Origin: Streptomyces tendae
GTDB taxonomy: Bacteria; Actinomycetota; Actinomycetes; Streptomycetales; Streptomycetaceae
Length of the DNA stretch: 64,000 nt
Assembly (NCBI RefSeq): GCF_014650435.1
Contig: NZ_BMUY01000003.1
Coordinates: 124,001-188,000 of the forward strand
Reading direction: 5' to 3'
A model generated the notes under the pieces. That model was given only the letters and a program-made list of their open reading frames with translations. It was not told the origin of the DNA and did no database searches. This document shows positions 36,142-45,192 of this stretch, piece after piece (the first letter of the stretch is position 1; each line of letters begins with the position of its first letter). Position numbers and translations under genes: made by a program.

Positions 36142-37218
36142 ATGATCCGCCGCAAGATCCGTCTACTGGCCGCCGCACTGGCGGCCACCGTTCTGGTCCC
36201 ACTGGGAGTCGCCACCGCGTCGGCGGCTCCCGAGGGCGCCGCCCCCACCGGCGCGGCCGCGGACACCTGCGCCGTGAAGTCGAAGCCCGCCGGCAAGGTC
36301 CTCCAGGGCTATTGGGAGAACTGGGACGGAGCCGCCAACGGCGTCCACCCGCCCTTCGGCTGGACCCCGATCACCAACCCCCAGATCGCCGCCCACGGCT
36401 ACAACGTCCTCAACGCGGCCTTCCCGGTGATCCTCTCCGACGGGACGGCCCTGTGGGAGGACGGCATGGACTCCGGCGTGAAGGTGGCGACGCCCGCCGA
36501 GATGTGCGCGGCCAAGGCGTCCGGGCAGACGCTGCTGCTCTCCATCGGCGGCGCGACGGCCGGCATCGACCTCAACTCGACCGCGGTCGCGGACCGCTTC
36601 GTCGACACGATCGTGCCGATCCTCAAGACGTACAACTTCGACGGCATAGACATCGACATCGAGACCGGCCTGACCGGCAGCGGCAACATCAACCAGCTCT
36701 CCGCGTCCCAGTCCAACCTGATCCGCATCATCGACGGTGTCCTGGCCCGCATGCCCTCGAACTTCGGCCTCACGATGGCCCCCGAGACGGCGTACGTCAC
36801 CGGCGGCAGCGTCGTCTACGGCTCGATCTGGGGCGCGTACCTGCCGATCATCAAGAAGTACGCGGACAACGGCCGCCTGTGGTGGCTGAACATGCAGTAC
36901 TACAACGGCAGCATGTACGGCTGTTCCGGCGACTCCTACTCGGCCGGCACCGTGCAGGGCTTCACCGCCCAGACCGACTGCCTGAACAAGGGCCTGGTCA
37001 TCCAGGGCACGACGATCCGGCTGCCCTACGACAAGCAGGTCCCGGGCCTGCCCGCCCAGCCCGGCGCGGGCGGCGGCCACATGTCACCGTCCCTGGTCTC
37101 CCAGGCGTGGAACCACTACAACGGCTCCCTCAAGGGCCTGATGACCTGGTCCCTCAACTGGGACGGCTCGAAGAACTGGACCTTCGGCACCAACGTGAAG
37201 TCCCTGCAGGGCCGCTGA
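36142..37218 (+). CDS. Secreted GH18 chitinase, catalytic domain only
   Basis: 358 aa. Signal peptide (about 1-29, cleaved near ASA-APEG), then a GH18 TIM barrel: YWENWDG, SIGGATAG (SxGG strand), FDGIDIDIETG with Asp170, Asp172 and catalytic Glu174, MAPETAYVTG and MTWSLNWDGS. No carbohydrate-binding or fibronectin module is attached, so it is a small single-domain enzyme. It hydrolyses chitin outside the cell. The start ATG has GGGAGGCCCGGC before it. The dre-like sites point to DasR control, and two strong structures follow the stop. Confidence 0.95.
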   Translation: MIRRKIRLLAAALAATVLVPLGVATASAAPEGAAPTGAAADTCAVKSKPAGKVLQGYWENWDGAANGVHPPFGWTPITNPQIAAHGYNVLNAAFPVILSDGTALWEDGMDSGVKVATPAEMCAAKASGQTLLLSIGGATAGIDLNSTAVADRFVDTIVPILKTYNFDGIDIDIETGLTGSGNINQLSASQSNLIRIIDGVLARMPSNFGLTMAPETAYVTGGSVVYGSIWGAYLPIIKKYADNGRLWWLNMQYYNGSMYGCSGDSYSAGTVQGFTAQTDCLNKGLVIQGTTIRLPYDKQVPGLPAQPGAGGGHMSPSLVSQAWNHYNGSLKGLMTWSLNWDGSKNWTFGTNVKSLQGR

Positions 37219-37226
37219 GCCGAGGG

Positions 37227-37263
37227 CTGAACCTGTAATCCGGCCCCCTGAACCTGTAATCCG
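37227..37263. repeat. 21-bp-period tandem repeat after the chitinase gene
   Basis: CTGAACCTGTAATCCG occurs at 37227-37242 and 37248-37263, each followed by a C-rich stretch (GGCCCC, ATCCCCC). The repeat lies between the chitinase stop and a strong hairpin. It is not coding and may be a duplication from replication slippage. Confidence 0.7.
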
Positions 37264-37283
37264 ATCCCCCGAAACGCCGAAAC

Positions 37284-37322
37284 GCCCACCCACCAGCCGA
37301 CCGAGTCGGGTGGTGGGTGGGC
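37284..37322. terminator. Bidirectional terminator between chitinase and glyS
   Basis: GCCCACCCACCA (37284-37295) and TGGTGGGTGGGC (37311-37322) make a perfect 12-bp stem with a 15-base loop. A second 8-bp hairpin CCAGGGGG / CCCCCTGG (37337-37344 / 37350-37357) is 14 bp further, nearer the glyS stop. They serve the convergent pair chitinase and glyS. Confidence 0.85.
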
Positions 37323-37378
37323 ATAGGCCCGGGGGTCCAGGGGGCAGAGCCCCCTGGTACCTCAACGCGAACGGACGT

Positions 37379-38761
37379 TCAGCAGCCAACCAGCCGAGAA
37401 GCGAGGTACCCCTCGATCTGGTCCAGCGACACGCGCTCCTGCTTCATCGTGTCCCGCTCCCGCACGGTCACCGCGTTGTCGTCCAGCGTGTCGAAGTCGA
37501 CGGTCACACAGAACGGCGTCCCGATCTCGTCCTGACGCCGGTACCGCCGCCCGATCGCACCCGCGTCGTCGAACTCGATGTTCCAGTGCTGCCGCAGCGC
37601 CTGCGCCAGCCCCTTCGCCTTCGGCGACAGGTCGGGGTTGCGGGACAGCGGCAGCACGGCGACCTTCACCGGCGACAGCCGCGGGTCGAGCCGCAGCACG
37701 GTGCGCTTCTCCAGCTTGCCCTTGGCGTTCGGCGCCTCGTCCTCGATGTACGCGTCGAGCAGGAAGGCGAGCATCGCCCGCCCGACACCGGCCGCCGGCT
37801 CGATGACGTACGGCGTCCAGCGCTCCTGGGCCTCCTGGTCGTAGTAGGAGAGGTCCTGGCCGGATGCCTTGGCGTGCGAGGAGAGGTCGTAGTCGGTCCG
37901 GTTGGCGACACCCTCCAGCTCGCCCCACTCGCTGCCGCCGAAGGAGAAGCGGTACTCGATGTCGGCGGTGCGCTTGGAGTAGTGGGAGAGCTTCTCGGCC
38001 GGGTGCTCGTACCAGCGCATGTTCTCCTCACGGAGACCAAGGCCCGTGTACCAGTTCCAGCGCTGCTCCATCCAGTATTCCTGCCACTTCTCGTCCTCGC
38101 CCGGCTTGACGAAGAACTCCATCTCCATCTGCTCGAACTCGCGGGTGCGGAAGATGAAGTTGCCGGGCGTGATCTCGTTGCGGAAGGACTTGCCCATCTG
38201 GGCGATGCCGAACGGCGGCTTGCGCCGCGAAGTGGTCTGCACCTGGGCGAAGTTGGTGAAGATGCCCTGGGCGGTCTCGGGCCGCAGGTAGGCGACGGAG
38301 CCGCTGTCCTGGGTCGGGCCGAGGTGGGTGGAGAGCAGACCGGAGAACTGCTTGGGCTCAGTGAAGGTGCCCTTGTTGCCGCAGTTGGGGCAGTTGAGGT
38401 CGGCCAGGCCGTTCTCCGGGGCGTGGCCCTTCTTCTCCTCGTACGCCTCCTCCAGGTGGTCCGCGCGGAACCGCTTGTGGCAGGAGGTGCACTCGGTCAG
38501 CGGGTCCGTGAAGGTGGCGACGTGACCGGAGGCCACCCAGACCTCGGGGGCCAGGATCACGGAGGAGTCGAGACCGACGACGTCCTCGCGCGAGGTGACC
38601 ATGTAGCGCCACCACTGGCGCTTGAGGTTCTCCTTGAGCTCGACACCCAGCGGACCGTAGTCCCAGGCGGCGCGCTGACCGCCGTAGATCTCACTGCAGG
38701 GGAATACGAAGCCACGGCGCTTGCTCAGGCTGACGATGGTGTCGATCTTGTCGGCGGCCAC
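37379..38761 (-). CDS. glyS: Glycyl-tRNA synthetase
   Basis: 460 aa homodimeric (alpha2) class II enzyme, as in actinobacteria. Motif 1 region from [20 protein letters not shown]; a Zn-ribbon insertion with ECTSCHKRF and [10 protein letters not shown]; motif 2 [13 protein letters not shown] and [13 protein letters not shown]; motif 3 near [14 protein letters not shown]; anticodon domain (about 355-460) [10 protein letters not shown]. Start set at the GTG at 38761, with GAAGAGA before it, because the longer frame to 39037 crosses the promoter of znuA. Charges tRNA-Gly; divergent from the zinc uptake operon. Confidence 0.96.
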   Translation of the reverse strand: MAADKIDTIVSLSKRRGFVFPCSEIYGGQRAAWDYGPLGVELKENLKRQWWRYMVTSREDVVGLDSSVILAPEVWVASGHVATFTDPLTECTSCHKRFRADHLEEAYEEKKGHAPENGLADLNCPNCGNKGTFTEPKQFSGLLSTHLGPTQDSGSVAYLRPETAQGIFTNFAQVQTTSRRKPPFGIAQMGKSFRNEITPGNFIFRTREFEQMEMEFFVKPGEDEKWQEYWMEQRWNWYTGLGLREENMRWYEHPAEKLSHYSKRTADIEYRFSFGGSEWGELEGVANRTDYDLSSHAKASGQDLSYYDQEAQERWTPYVIEPAAGVGRAMLAFLLDAYIEDEAPNAKGKLEKRTVLRLDPRLSPVKVAVLPLSRNPDLSPKAKGLAQALRQHWNIEFDDAGAIGRRYRRQDEIGTPFCVTVDFDTLDDNAVTVRERDTMKQERVSLDQIEGYLASRLVGC

Positions 38762-38885
38762 GGTGCTCTCTTCATTACGACGACGGGCGACGAAGCGAGA
38801 TGCTTCCAGAGAATGCTTCAGGTTACCGGCGTGGGTCGCCCCACGACCAAATCGGGGCCTGCCGTCTGCACGATCGGACGCTTGT

Positions 38886-38922
38886 TGACAACGGTTTCCA
38901 TATTTGTTGAAAATGGGTGTCA
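38886..38922 (+). promoter_or_regulatory. Two Zur-type boxes in the znuA promoter
   Basis: TGACAACGGTTTCCA (38886-38900) and TGAAAATGGGTGTCA (38908-38922) are 15-bp 7-1-7 dyads of the Fur/Zur type, 22 bp apart (two helical turns). The first contains TTGACA (38885-38890, -35); the second overlaps the -10 region (GAAAAT) and the znuA ATG. This arrangement would occlude the promoter when Zur is zinc-loaded. zur is the fourth gene of the same operon. Confidence 0.72.
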
Positions 38923-39902
38923 TGAACGTACGACGACGCCGTATATCCGGCATAGCAGTCACCGCGGCCACCGCGCTCGGCCTCGGCACCCTCTCCGCCT
39001 GCTCCAGCGACAGCTCGGCGGCGGGCAACACGGACAAGTTCGACGTCGTCGCGTCGTTCTACCCCATGGAGTACCTCGCCGAGCAGATCGGCGGGGACCA
39101 CGTGAACGTCACCACGCTCACCGAGCCCGGCCAGGAGCCGCACGACCTGGAGCTGAGCGCCAAGCAGACCGCCCAGATGGGCGAGGCGGACGCGGTGCTC
39201 TACCTCAAGTCCCTCCAGCCCGCCGTGGACGAGGCCATCGCCCAGTCCGACGTGAAGACGAAGATCGACGCGGCCACGCTGACGAAGCTCGAGGACCACG
39301 GCAACGTGGAGCACGACCACGGCGGCGAGGAGCACGCGGACGAGCACGCCGAGGAGGAGCACTCCGAGGGCGGCGAGCACGCGCTCGACCCGCACGTCTG
39401 GCTGGACCCGGTGAAGTACGCAGAGATCGCCCAGGGTGTCGCCGAGTCCTTCGAGAAGGCCGACCCGGACCACGCCGACGACTACCGCAAGAACGCCGAG
39501 GCGCTGGCGAAGAAGCTGGGCGGCCTGGACACGGCGTACAAGGAGGGCCTGGCGAAGACCGACAGCAAGGTCTTCTTCACCAACCACGCCGCCTTCGGCT
39601 ACCTCGCCGAGCGCTACGGCCTCACCCAGGAGGCCATCAACGGCCTCGACCCGGAGAGCGAGCCCAGCCCCGCCCGGATCAAGGAGCTCCAGGAGGAGGC
39701 CAAGGCCGACGGCGTCACCACCGTGTTCTACGAGACACTGGTGTCCGACAAGACCGCGAAGACCCTCGCCAAGGACGCGGGCCTGAAGACGGACGTCCTC
39801 GATCCGCTGGAGGGCATCACCGACAAGTCCAAGGGCGAGGACTACGTCGGGGTCATGGAGGCCAACCTCAAGGCGCTGGAAACCGCCCTCGGCGCCAAGT
39901 AA
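38922..39902 (+). CDS. znuA: Zinc ABC transporter substrate-binding lipoprotein
   Basis: 326 aa. Lipobox TLSACSS with Cys27, then a ZnuA/TroA-type SBP-A-I fold: [49 protein letters not shown] His/Glu-rich loop around 128-155 ([18 protein letters not shown]) is the zinc-loop typical of Zn, not Mn, binding proteins, and DPHVWLDP supplies a core ligand. [17 protein letters not shown] follows. It captures Zn2+ outside the membrane for ZnuB-ZnuC. Start at the ATG at 38922, overlapped by a Zur box; the mRNA may be leaderless. Confidence 0.95.
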   Translation: MNVRRRRISGIAVTAATALGLGTLSACSSDSSAAGNTDKFDVVASFYPMEYLAEQIGGDHVNVTTLTEPGQEPHDLELSAKQTAQMGEADAVLYLKSLQPAVDEAIAQSDVKTKIDAATLTKLEDHGNVEHDHGGEEHADEHAEEEHSEGGEHALDPHVWLDPVKYAEIAQGVAESFEKADPDHADDYRKNAEALAKKLGGLDTAYKEGLAKTDSKVFFTNHAAFGYLAERYGLTQEAINGLDPESEPSPARIKELQEEAKADGVTTVFYETLVSDKTAKTLAKDAGLKTDVLDPLEGITDKSKGEDYVGVMEANLKALETALGAK

Positions 39903-39950
39903 GCAGCCCGGCCGGGCAGCCCGGCCCGTTCGATCGTTACGGAGGACATC

Positions 39951-40721
39951 GTGAGCGACGAGTCCGTCATATCCCTGCGCGGCGTCCGCGCCGAGCTGGG
40001 CTCACGCCCCGTCCTGCGCGGCATCGACCTCAGCGTGCGGCGCGGCCAGGTGGTCGCGCTGCTCGGCGCCAACGGCTCGGGCAAGTCCACGGCCGTGCGC
40101 ACGATCATCGGCCAGGTGCCGGTGACGGACGGGGAGATCGAGCTGTTCGGCACCCCCAGGCGCCGCTTCCGCGACTGGGGGCGCGTGGGCTACGTCCCGC
40201 AGCGCACCACGGCCGCGGGCGGCGTCCCCGCCACGGTGACCGAGGTGGTCTCCTCGGGCCGGCTCTCCCGGGCCCGCTTCGGCGTCCTGCGCAAGGCCGA
40301 CCACGAGGCCGTGCGCCGCGCCCTCGACCTGGTCGGCATGGCCGACCGCGCCAAGGACTCGGTGAACGCCCTCTCCGGCGGCCAGCACCAGCGCGTACTG
40401 ATCGCCCGCGCGCTCGCCGCCGAACCCGAACTGCTGATCATGGACGAGCCGATGGCGGGCGTTGACCTGGCCAGCCAGGAGGTGCTGGCGGCGACTCTGC
40501 GGAAGCAGGTCGCGGCCGGCGCCACCGTCCTCCTCGTGCTGCACGAGCTGGGCCCCCTGGAGCCGCTGATCGACCGGGCCGTGGTGCTCCGCGACGGCTG
40601 CGTCCTGCACGACGGCCCGCCGCCCGAGGCGGTCGGCCAGCACGCGCTGCCCGGCCACGACCACGTCCACCCGCACGCACCGGCGGGCGCCGAACCGATC
40701 CGCACCGGCCTGCTGAGCTGA
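39951..40721 (+). CDS. znuC: Zinc ABC transporter ATP-binding protein
   Basis: 256 aa. Walker A GANGSGKST, signature LSGGQHQR, Walker B ELLIMDEP, and H-loop VLLVLHEL are all intact. The C-terminus ends in a histidine-rich stretch (QHALPGHDHVHPHAPAG) that may bind zinc. GTG start behind CGGAGGAC; 48 bp after znuA and 13 bp before znuB. Powers ZnuB in zinc uptake. Confidence 0.96.
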   Translation: MSDESVISLRGVRAELGSRPVLRGIDLSVRRGQVVALLGANGSGKSTAVRTIIGQVPVTDGEIELFGTPRRRFRDWGRVGYVPQRTTAAGGVPATVTEVVSSGRLSRARFGVLRKADHEAVRRALDLVGMADRAKDSVNALSGGQHQRVLIARALAAEPELLIMDEPMAGVDLASQEVLAATLRKQVAAGATVLLVLHELGPLEPLIDRAVVLRDGCVLHDGPPPEAVGQHALPGHDHVHPHAPAGAEPIRTGLLS

Positions 40722-40734
40722 GAAGGCGACGACC

Positions 40735-41637
40735 ATGGAAATCCTGAACTACGCCTTCATGCAGCGGGCGCTGCTCGCCGCCGTCCTGGTCGGCATCACC
40801 GCCCCGGCCATCGGCATCTACCTGGTCCAGCGCCGCCAGGCCCTCATGGGCGACGGCATCGGCCACGTGGCGATGACCGGCGTCGGCCTCGGCTTCCTGC
40901 TCTCCTGGTCCCCGGTGTGGATGGCGACCCTGGTCTCCGTCCTCGGCGCGGTCCTCATGGAGCTGATCCGCTGGTACGGCAAGACCCGCGGCGACATCGC
41001 CCTCGCCATGCTCTTCTACGGCGGCATGGCGGGCGGTGTGATGTTCATCAACCTCGCGCCGGGCGGCTCCAACGCGAACCTCACCTCGTACCTCTTCGGC
41101 TCGCTGTCGACGGTCTCCGAGTCCGACGTGACCGCGATCTGCCTCCTTGCCGCCTTCGTGGTCCTGGTCACCGTCGGTCTGCGCCGCCAACTGTTCGCCG
41201 TCAGCCAGGACGAGGAGTTCGCCCGGGTCACCGGCCTGCCGGTGCGCGCGCTGAACCTGCTGACGGCCGTCACGGCGGCGGTCACGGTCACCGTCGCGAT
41301 GCGCGTCGTCGGCCTGCTCCTGGTCTCCGCGCTGATGGTGGTCCCGGTGGCCGCCGCGCAGCAGCTCACCCGCAGCTTCGCCGCCACCTTCGCGATCTCC
41401 GTCGCGCTCGGTGTGAGCGTGACGATCGGCGGCACGGTGACCTCGTACTACCAGGACGTGCCGCCCGGCGCGACGATCGTGCTGCTCACCATCGGCGCGT
41501 TCATCCTGCTGAGCCTGCTGGCCGCACCGCTGGCCAGGCGACGCGCGCGGGCACTCGCCGCCGCGCACCCCGCCGAGGATCCGGCGGAGTGCAAGATTCC
41601 GGCCACCAGGGGGGCCGCCGACGAGGTCGGCGTCTGA
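40735..41637 (+). CDS. znuB: Zinc ABC transporter permease
   Basis: 300 aa, ABC-3 family. Nine or so hydrophobic segments begin with LLAAVLVGITAPAIGIYLVQ; MGDGIGHVAMTGVGLGFLL and MRVVGLLLVSALMVVPVAAA are the conserved family segments, the first containing the EAA-like contact. GAGAAGGCGACG precedes the ATG. zur follows 62 bp downstream, likely on the same transcript. Confidence 0.95.
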   Translation: MEILNYAFMQRALLAAVLVGITAPAIGIYLVQRRQALMGDGIGHVAMTGVGLGFLLSWSPVWMATLVSVLGAVLMELIRWYGKTRGDIALAMLFYGGMAGGVMFINLAPGGSNANLTSYLFGSLSTVSESDVTAICLLAAFVVLVTVGLRRQLFAVSQDEEFARVTGLPVRALNLLTAVTAAVTVTVAMRVVGLLLVSALMVVPVAAAQQLTRSFAATFAISVALGVSVTIGGTVTSYYQDVPPGATIVLLTIGAFILLSLLAAPLARRRARALAAAHPAEDPAECKIPATRGAADEVGV

Positions 41638-41699
41638 CCGCGGGACTGCCGGGCTGGCACAATGGCCCGGCAAGCCGCGAAGACGTGAGGAGGAATCCA

Positions 41700-42119
41700 G
41701 TGACCACCGCTGGACCGCCCGTGAAGGGCCGCGCCACCCGGCAGCGGGCTGCCGTGTCGGCCGCCCTTCAGGAGGTCGAGGAGTTCCGCAGCGCGCAGGA
41801 GCTCCACGACATGCTCAAGCACAAGGGCGACGCGGTCGGGCTCACCACGGTCTACCGCACCCTTCAGTCCCTCGCCGACGCCGGCGAGGTCGACGTCCTG
41901 CGCACCGCCGAGGGCGAGTCGGTCTACCGCCGCTGCTCCACCGGCGACCATCACCACCACCTGGTCTGCCGCGCCTGCGGCAAGGCCGTCGAGGTGGAGG
42001 GCCCCGCCGTCGAGAAGTGGGCCGAGGCCATCGCCGCGGAGCACGGCTACGTCAACGTGGCGCACACGGTGGAGATCTTCGGCACCTGCGCCGACTGTGC
42101 GGGGGCCTCCGGCGGTTGA
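41700..42119 (+). CDS. zur: Fur-family zinc uptake regulator
   Basis: 139 aa. Winged helix (about 10-80) including EEFRSAQELHDMLKHKGDAV then GLTTVYRTLQSLADAGEVDV; metal sites include DHHHHLVCRACGK and the C-terminal CADCAG pair, giving the two CxxC structural zinc ligands. The His-rich hinge is the regulatory site. GTG start behind GTGAGGAGG. In the operon with znuACB it forms an autoregulated circuit through the boxes before znuA. A hairpin follows the stop. Confidence 0.94.
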   Translation: MTTAGPPVKGRATRQRAAVSAALQEVEEFRSAQELHDMLKHKGDAVGLTTVYRTLQSLADAGEVDVLRTAEGESVYRRCSTGDHHHHLVCRACGKAVEVEGPAVEKWAEAIAAEHGYVNVAHTVEIFGTCADCAGASGG

Positions 42120-42126
42120 GCGGGGT

Positions 42127-42152
42127 GGGGCCGGGGCTGCGCCCCGGGCCCC
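42127..42152. terminator. Hairpin between zur and uppS (convergent)
   Basis: GGGGCCGGGGC (42127-42137) pairs with GCCCCGGGCCCC (42141-42152) with one bulged G and a TGC loop. It lies 7 bp after the zur stop and 25 bp before the uppS stop on the other strand, without a T-run. Confidence 0.65.
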
Positions 42153-42177
42153 TGTATCAGCCTGAACGGCCTCGTCC

Positions 42178-43038
42178 TCAAGCTCCCCCAGAGGGGGTAC
42201 CCCCAGACGGGCTGAATTTGCCCTCCATGGCCAGGAGCTCCTCGTTGGGGATGGCGCCGCCGAAGCGGCGGTCGCGGGAGGCGAACTCCAGGCAGGCCCG
42301 CCACAGGTCGCGCCGGTCGAAGTCGGGCCACAGGACGTCCTGGAAGACCATCTCCGCGTACGCGCTCTGCCAGAGCAGGTAGTTCGACGTCCGCTGCTCC
42401 CCGCTCGGCCGCAGGAACAGGTCCACGTCCGGCATGTCGGGGTAGTACAGGTACTTCGCGAGCGTCTTCTCGTTCACCTTCGACGGGTCGAGCTTCCCGG
42501 CCCGCACGTCCTCGGCGAGGGCCTGCGCCGCGTCGGCGATCTCGGCCCGGCCGCCGTAGTTCATGCAGAAGTACAGCGTCAGCCGGTCGTTGTCCTTGGT
42601 CTGCTCCTGCGCGACCTGGAGCTCCTTGGCCACCGACTTCCACAGCTTGGGCATCCGGCCCGCCCAGCGCACCCGCACCCCGAGATCGTCGAGGGTGTCA
42701 CGGGACTTGCGGATGAAGTCGCGGTTGAAGTTCATCAGGAAGCGCACCTCTTCCGGCGAGCGCTTCCAGTTCTCCGTGGAGAAGGCGTACAGGGAGATGT
42801 TCCCCACGCCCATCTCGATCGCGCCCTGGAGGACGTCCATGACCTGCTCGGCGCCGACCTTGTGCCCCTCGGTGCGCGGCAGCCCGCGCTCCTTGGCCCA
42901 GCGGCCGTTGCCGTCCATGACGATCGCCACGTGCTCCGGGACCAGCTCACCGAGCCCGGGCGGCCGCGCACCGGACGGGTGCGGCTCCGGCGTCCTGTAC
43001 TCCCGGCGCTGCCGCCCCAGAATCCCGCGTACGGCCAT
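42178..43038 (-). CDS. uppS: Isoprenyl transferase (undecaprenyl-PP synthase)
   Basis: 286 aa cis-prenyltransferase. [20 protein letters not shown] (catalytic Asp42 in the DGNGRWA motif), [14 protein letters not shown], and [20 protein letters not shown] give all conserved regions. It makes the lipid carrier for peptidoglycan and other polymers. The N-terminus is about 30 residues longer than E. coli UppS, as usual in actinomycetes. Start 12 bp after the recO stop, so recO-uppS form an operon. Confidence 0.96.
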   Translation of the reverse strand: MAVRGILGRQRREYRTPEPHPSGARPPGLGELVPEHVAIVMDGNGRWAKERGLPRTEGHKVGAEQVMDVLQGAIEMGVGNISLYAFSTENWKRSPEEVRFLMNFNRDFIRKSRDTLDDLGVRVRWAGRMPKLWKSVAKELQVAQEQTKDNDRLTLYFCMNYGGRAEIADAAQALAEDVRAGKLDPSKVNEKTLAKYLYYPDMPDVDLFLRPSGEQRTSNYLLWQSAYAEMVFQDVLWPDFDRRDLWRACLEFASRDRRFGGAIPNEELLAMEGKFSPSGGTPSGGA

Positions 43039-43050
43039 ATCGGTTCTCTC

Positions 43051-43797
43051 CTACTTCTCGACGTACCGCAGGGAGCGCAGTCCCCGCTCAAGGTGCCAGT
43101 GCAGGTAGGCGGAGACCAGTCCGCTCCCCTCCCGCACGTACCGCGGCTCGGCCGCGTCCGCCGTGCCCCAGTCTCCCGCAAGCAGCGCCCCGAGCAGTTC
43201 CAGGGCCTGCGGCGAGGGTACGACGCTGCCGGGCACCCGGCAGTCGGCGCAGACGGAGCCGCCCGAGCCGACCGAGAAGAACCGGTTCGGACCGGGCAGA
43301 CCGCACTTCGCACAGTCCCCGAAGGTCGGGGCGTACCCGTTCACGGCCAGCGAGCGCAGCAGGAACGCGTCGAGCACCAGGTTCGGCGCGTGCTCGCCCC
43401 GGGCGAGGGTCCTGAGCGCGCCGACCAGCAGCAGGTACTGCTGTACCGCCGGCTCGCCCTCGTGGTCGGTGAACCGCTCGGCCGTCTCCAGCATCGCGGT
43501 CCCCGCGGTGTACCGCGCGTAGTCCGTCACGATCCCGCCACCGTACGGCGCGATCGTCTCGCTCTGCGTGCACAGCGGCAGCCCGCGCCCGACCAGCTCG
43601 CTGTTCTTCGAGAAGAACTGCACGTCCACGTGCGAGAACGGCTCCAGCCGCGCGCCGAACTTCGACTTCGTGCGCCGCACCCCGCGCGCCACGGCGCGTA
43701 CGCGCCCGTGACCGCGCGTGAGCATGGTGATGATCCGGTCCGCCTCACCCAGCTTCTGGGTGCGCAGCACGATGCCGTCGTCGCGGAACAGACTCAT
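43051..43797 (-). CDS. recO: DNA repair protein RecO
   Basis: 248 aa. OB-fold N-terminus (FRDDGIVLRTQKLGEADRII, then GVRRTKSKFGARLEPFSHVD) and helical C-terminus with a zinc knuckle CAKCGLPGP ... CADCRVPG. It helps RecF/RecR load RecA at gaps. Start set at the ATG at 43797 with MSLFRDDG, the usual beginning in Streptomyces; a longer frame to 43995 overlaps the intergenic space. First gene of recO-uppS. Confidence 0.95.
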   Translation of the reverse strand: MSLFRDDGIVLRTQKLGEADRIITMLTRGHGRVRAVARGVRRTKSKFGARLEPFSHVDVQFFSKNSELVGRGLPLCTQSETIAPYGGGIVTDYARYTAGTAMLETAERFTDHEGEPAVQQYLLLVGALRTLARGEHAPNLVLDAFLLRSLAVNGYAPTFGDCAKCGLPGPNRFFSVGSGGSVCADCRVPGSVVPSPQALELLGALLAGDWGTADAAEPRYVREGSGLVSAYLHWHLERGLRSLRYVEK

Positions 43798-43819
43798 GCC
43801 GCCCATTCTCGCGCATCCT

Positions 43820-44041
43820 TCAAGGCACCTCGCCACGGCTTCGGGCGTTGGTGTACGCCGTCGCCGCGCTGAGCCGCTCCGACGCGGTGGCGTGGCGTAC
43901 GTCACCCGGCTCGGCGTCCCACTCCCGTCCCCCGCCGTACGGTCGCATCTGCACGTACGGTCCCTCGTGGCCCATGACGATCCCGACCCGTCCACTGCGG
44001 ACGTCCACGGCGTAGACCCCGACGGGCGGCGTCGTCGTCAT
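43820..44041 (-). CDS. Small hypothetical protein (73 aa) divergent from an XRE regulator
   Basis: 73 aa, unrecognised: VGVYAVDVRSGRVGIVMGHE, then GPYVQMRPYGGGREWDAEPG and DVRHATASERLSAATAYTNA. The sequence looks like a small globular protein with a beta-rich first half, a type I have seen next to DUF5753/DUF397 pairs in Streptomyces. Its ATG overlaps the stop of the 68-aa ORF upstream (ATGA at 44038-44041), so the two are coupled. It lies 22 bp from recO. Confidence 0.7.
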   Translation of the reverse strand: MTTTPPVGVYAVDVRSGRVGIVMGHEGPYVQMRPYGGGREWDAEPGDVRHATASERLSAATAYTNARSRGEVP

Positions 44042-44244
44042 CGCAGCGCCGCCGCGAGGCGCTGCGCGGTCTCGACGGAACACCGGCCCAATTCGACGAG
44101 CGGGCAGGGTGCCTCCCGCGCAAGACTCACCGGGTCGAGCCCGAGTGAGGGCAGAGTAATTCCTGCCTCCGCGAGCGCCGCGCGCAATTCTTTCACCGTG
44201 TCCTCCGCTCCTTCGACGCAGAGCGCCGAGTGTCGTGCTTCCAC
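44038..44244 (-). CDS. Small hypothetical protein (68 aa)
   Basis: 68 aa: ALCVEGAEDTVKELRAALAE and AGITLPSLGLDPVSLAREAP, ending TAQRLAAALR. Low-complexity helical character, with a possible small ligand- or nucleic-acid-binding fold not identified. It is translationally coupled to the following small gene and divergent from the XRE regulator 114 bp away. Likely part of the same accessory unit. Confidence 0.65.
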   Translation of the reverse strand: MEARHSALCVEGAEDTVKELRAALAEAGITLPSLGLDPVSLAREAPCPLVELGRCSVETAQRLAAALR

Positions 44245-44358
44245 CGCTTTCCCTTCCCTTTACGGTTTCACTCTTCGTGTCCCCAGAATGCCGCGACGTG
44301 TCTACACTCGGCAGGAGTACGTGCACTACAAGTGCGGGTCAGCACATGGGGGTTGGTT

Positions 44359-45192
44359 ATGGCCAATGGTTCACGGCAGGCCGCGTGGGAGTTCTTCGGA
44401 ACGGAACTGAAACGACGGCGGGAGGACGCCGGAATCACCCAAGTAGAGCTCGGTGCACGGGTATTCGTGTCGGGTGGTTACATCGGCCAGTTCGAACAGG
44501 CAATTCGGAAACCACAGTTGGACGTGGCCCAGCGGATCGACGAGACACTACAAACCGACGGTATTTTCGAGCGGCTGTGGAAGAAGCTCATCAAGGATCA
44601 GCCGTTTACGGAGTACTTTGCGCACGCTGCGGAACTTGAACGTCTGGCTACGAGCATCTGCGAGTGGGCGCCCACAGTGGTCCCAGGACTCTTGCAGATA
44701 TCGGGGTATGCCCGTGCTCTCTACCTGGCCAGCAACCCGCTGTCGCCGGACGAGTGGATCGAGGAGATGGTCGGTCTCCGTATGGACCGGACCCGACTCC
44801 TCAAGGACGCTACACGGCCCGTGTATTGGGCTCTGCTGCACGAGGCCGTACTACGCCTCCCGGTCGGCTCCTCCGACGTGATGGCCCAGCAACTGGAGCA
44901 TGTCACGGAGCTGGTGCGCAGTCGCAAGATCCTGGCCCAGGTCCTGCCGTTCTCCACCGGGGCGCATCCGCAGATGGGCAAGGCGATGAAGCTCATGGAG
45001 TTCGAGGACGCTCCACCGACCGTCTATACAGAGGGCGTGCTGTCGGGCAGTCTGCTGGACGATCCGGCAGTAGTGAAGCGGGTGCACGCGGATTACGATC
45101 TTCTCAGGGTCACGGCTCTGCCACTGGAGGCGTCCCTGGACATGATCGAGGCGGCGGCGGAGGGCTACAGACAATGCGCGGGTACGACCTGA
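44359..45192 (+). CDS. XRE-family regulator with DUF5753 domain (WhiJ-like)
   Basis: 277 aa. N-terminal HTH (about 8-65): ELKRRREDAGITQVELGARV and FVSGGYIGQFEQAIRKPQLD. DUF5753 follows (about 95-270), with WAPTVVPGLLQISGYARAL and RSRKILAQVLPFSTGAHPQM, the signature of this Streptomyces-specific group that includes WhiJ. Codon use is unlike its neighbours: CTA, CAA, ATT, TTT and GTA appear and GC falls to about 60%. GGGGGTTGG precedes the ATG at 44359. It overlaps the DUF397 gene by 19 bp, the standard pair; WhiJ-type regulators bind such DUF397 proteins. Confidence 0.93.
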   Translation: MANGSRQAAWEFFGTELKRRREDAGITQVELGARVFVSGGYIGQFEQAIRKPQLDVAQRIDETLQTDGIFERLWKKLIKDQPFTEYFAHAAELERLATSICEWAPTVVPGLLQISGYARALYLASNPLSPDEWIEEMVGLRMDRTRLLKDATRPVYWALLHEAVLRLPVGSSDVMAQQLEHVTELVRSRKILAQVLPFSTGAHPQMGKAMKLMEFEDAPPTVYTEGVLSGSLLDDPAVVKRVHADYDLLRVTALPLEASLDMIEAAAEGYRQCAGTT

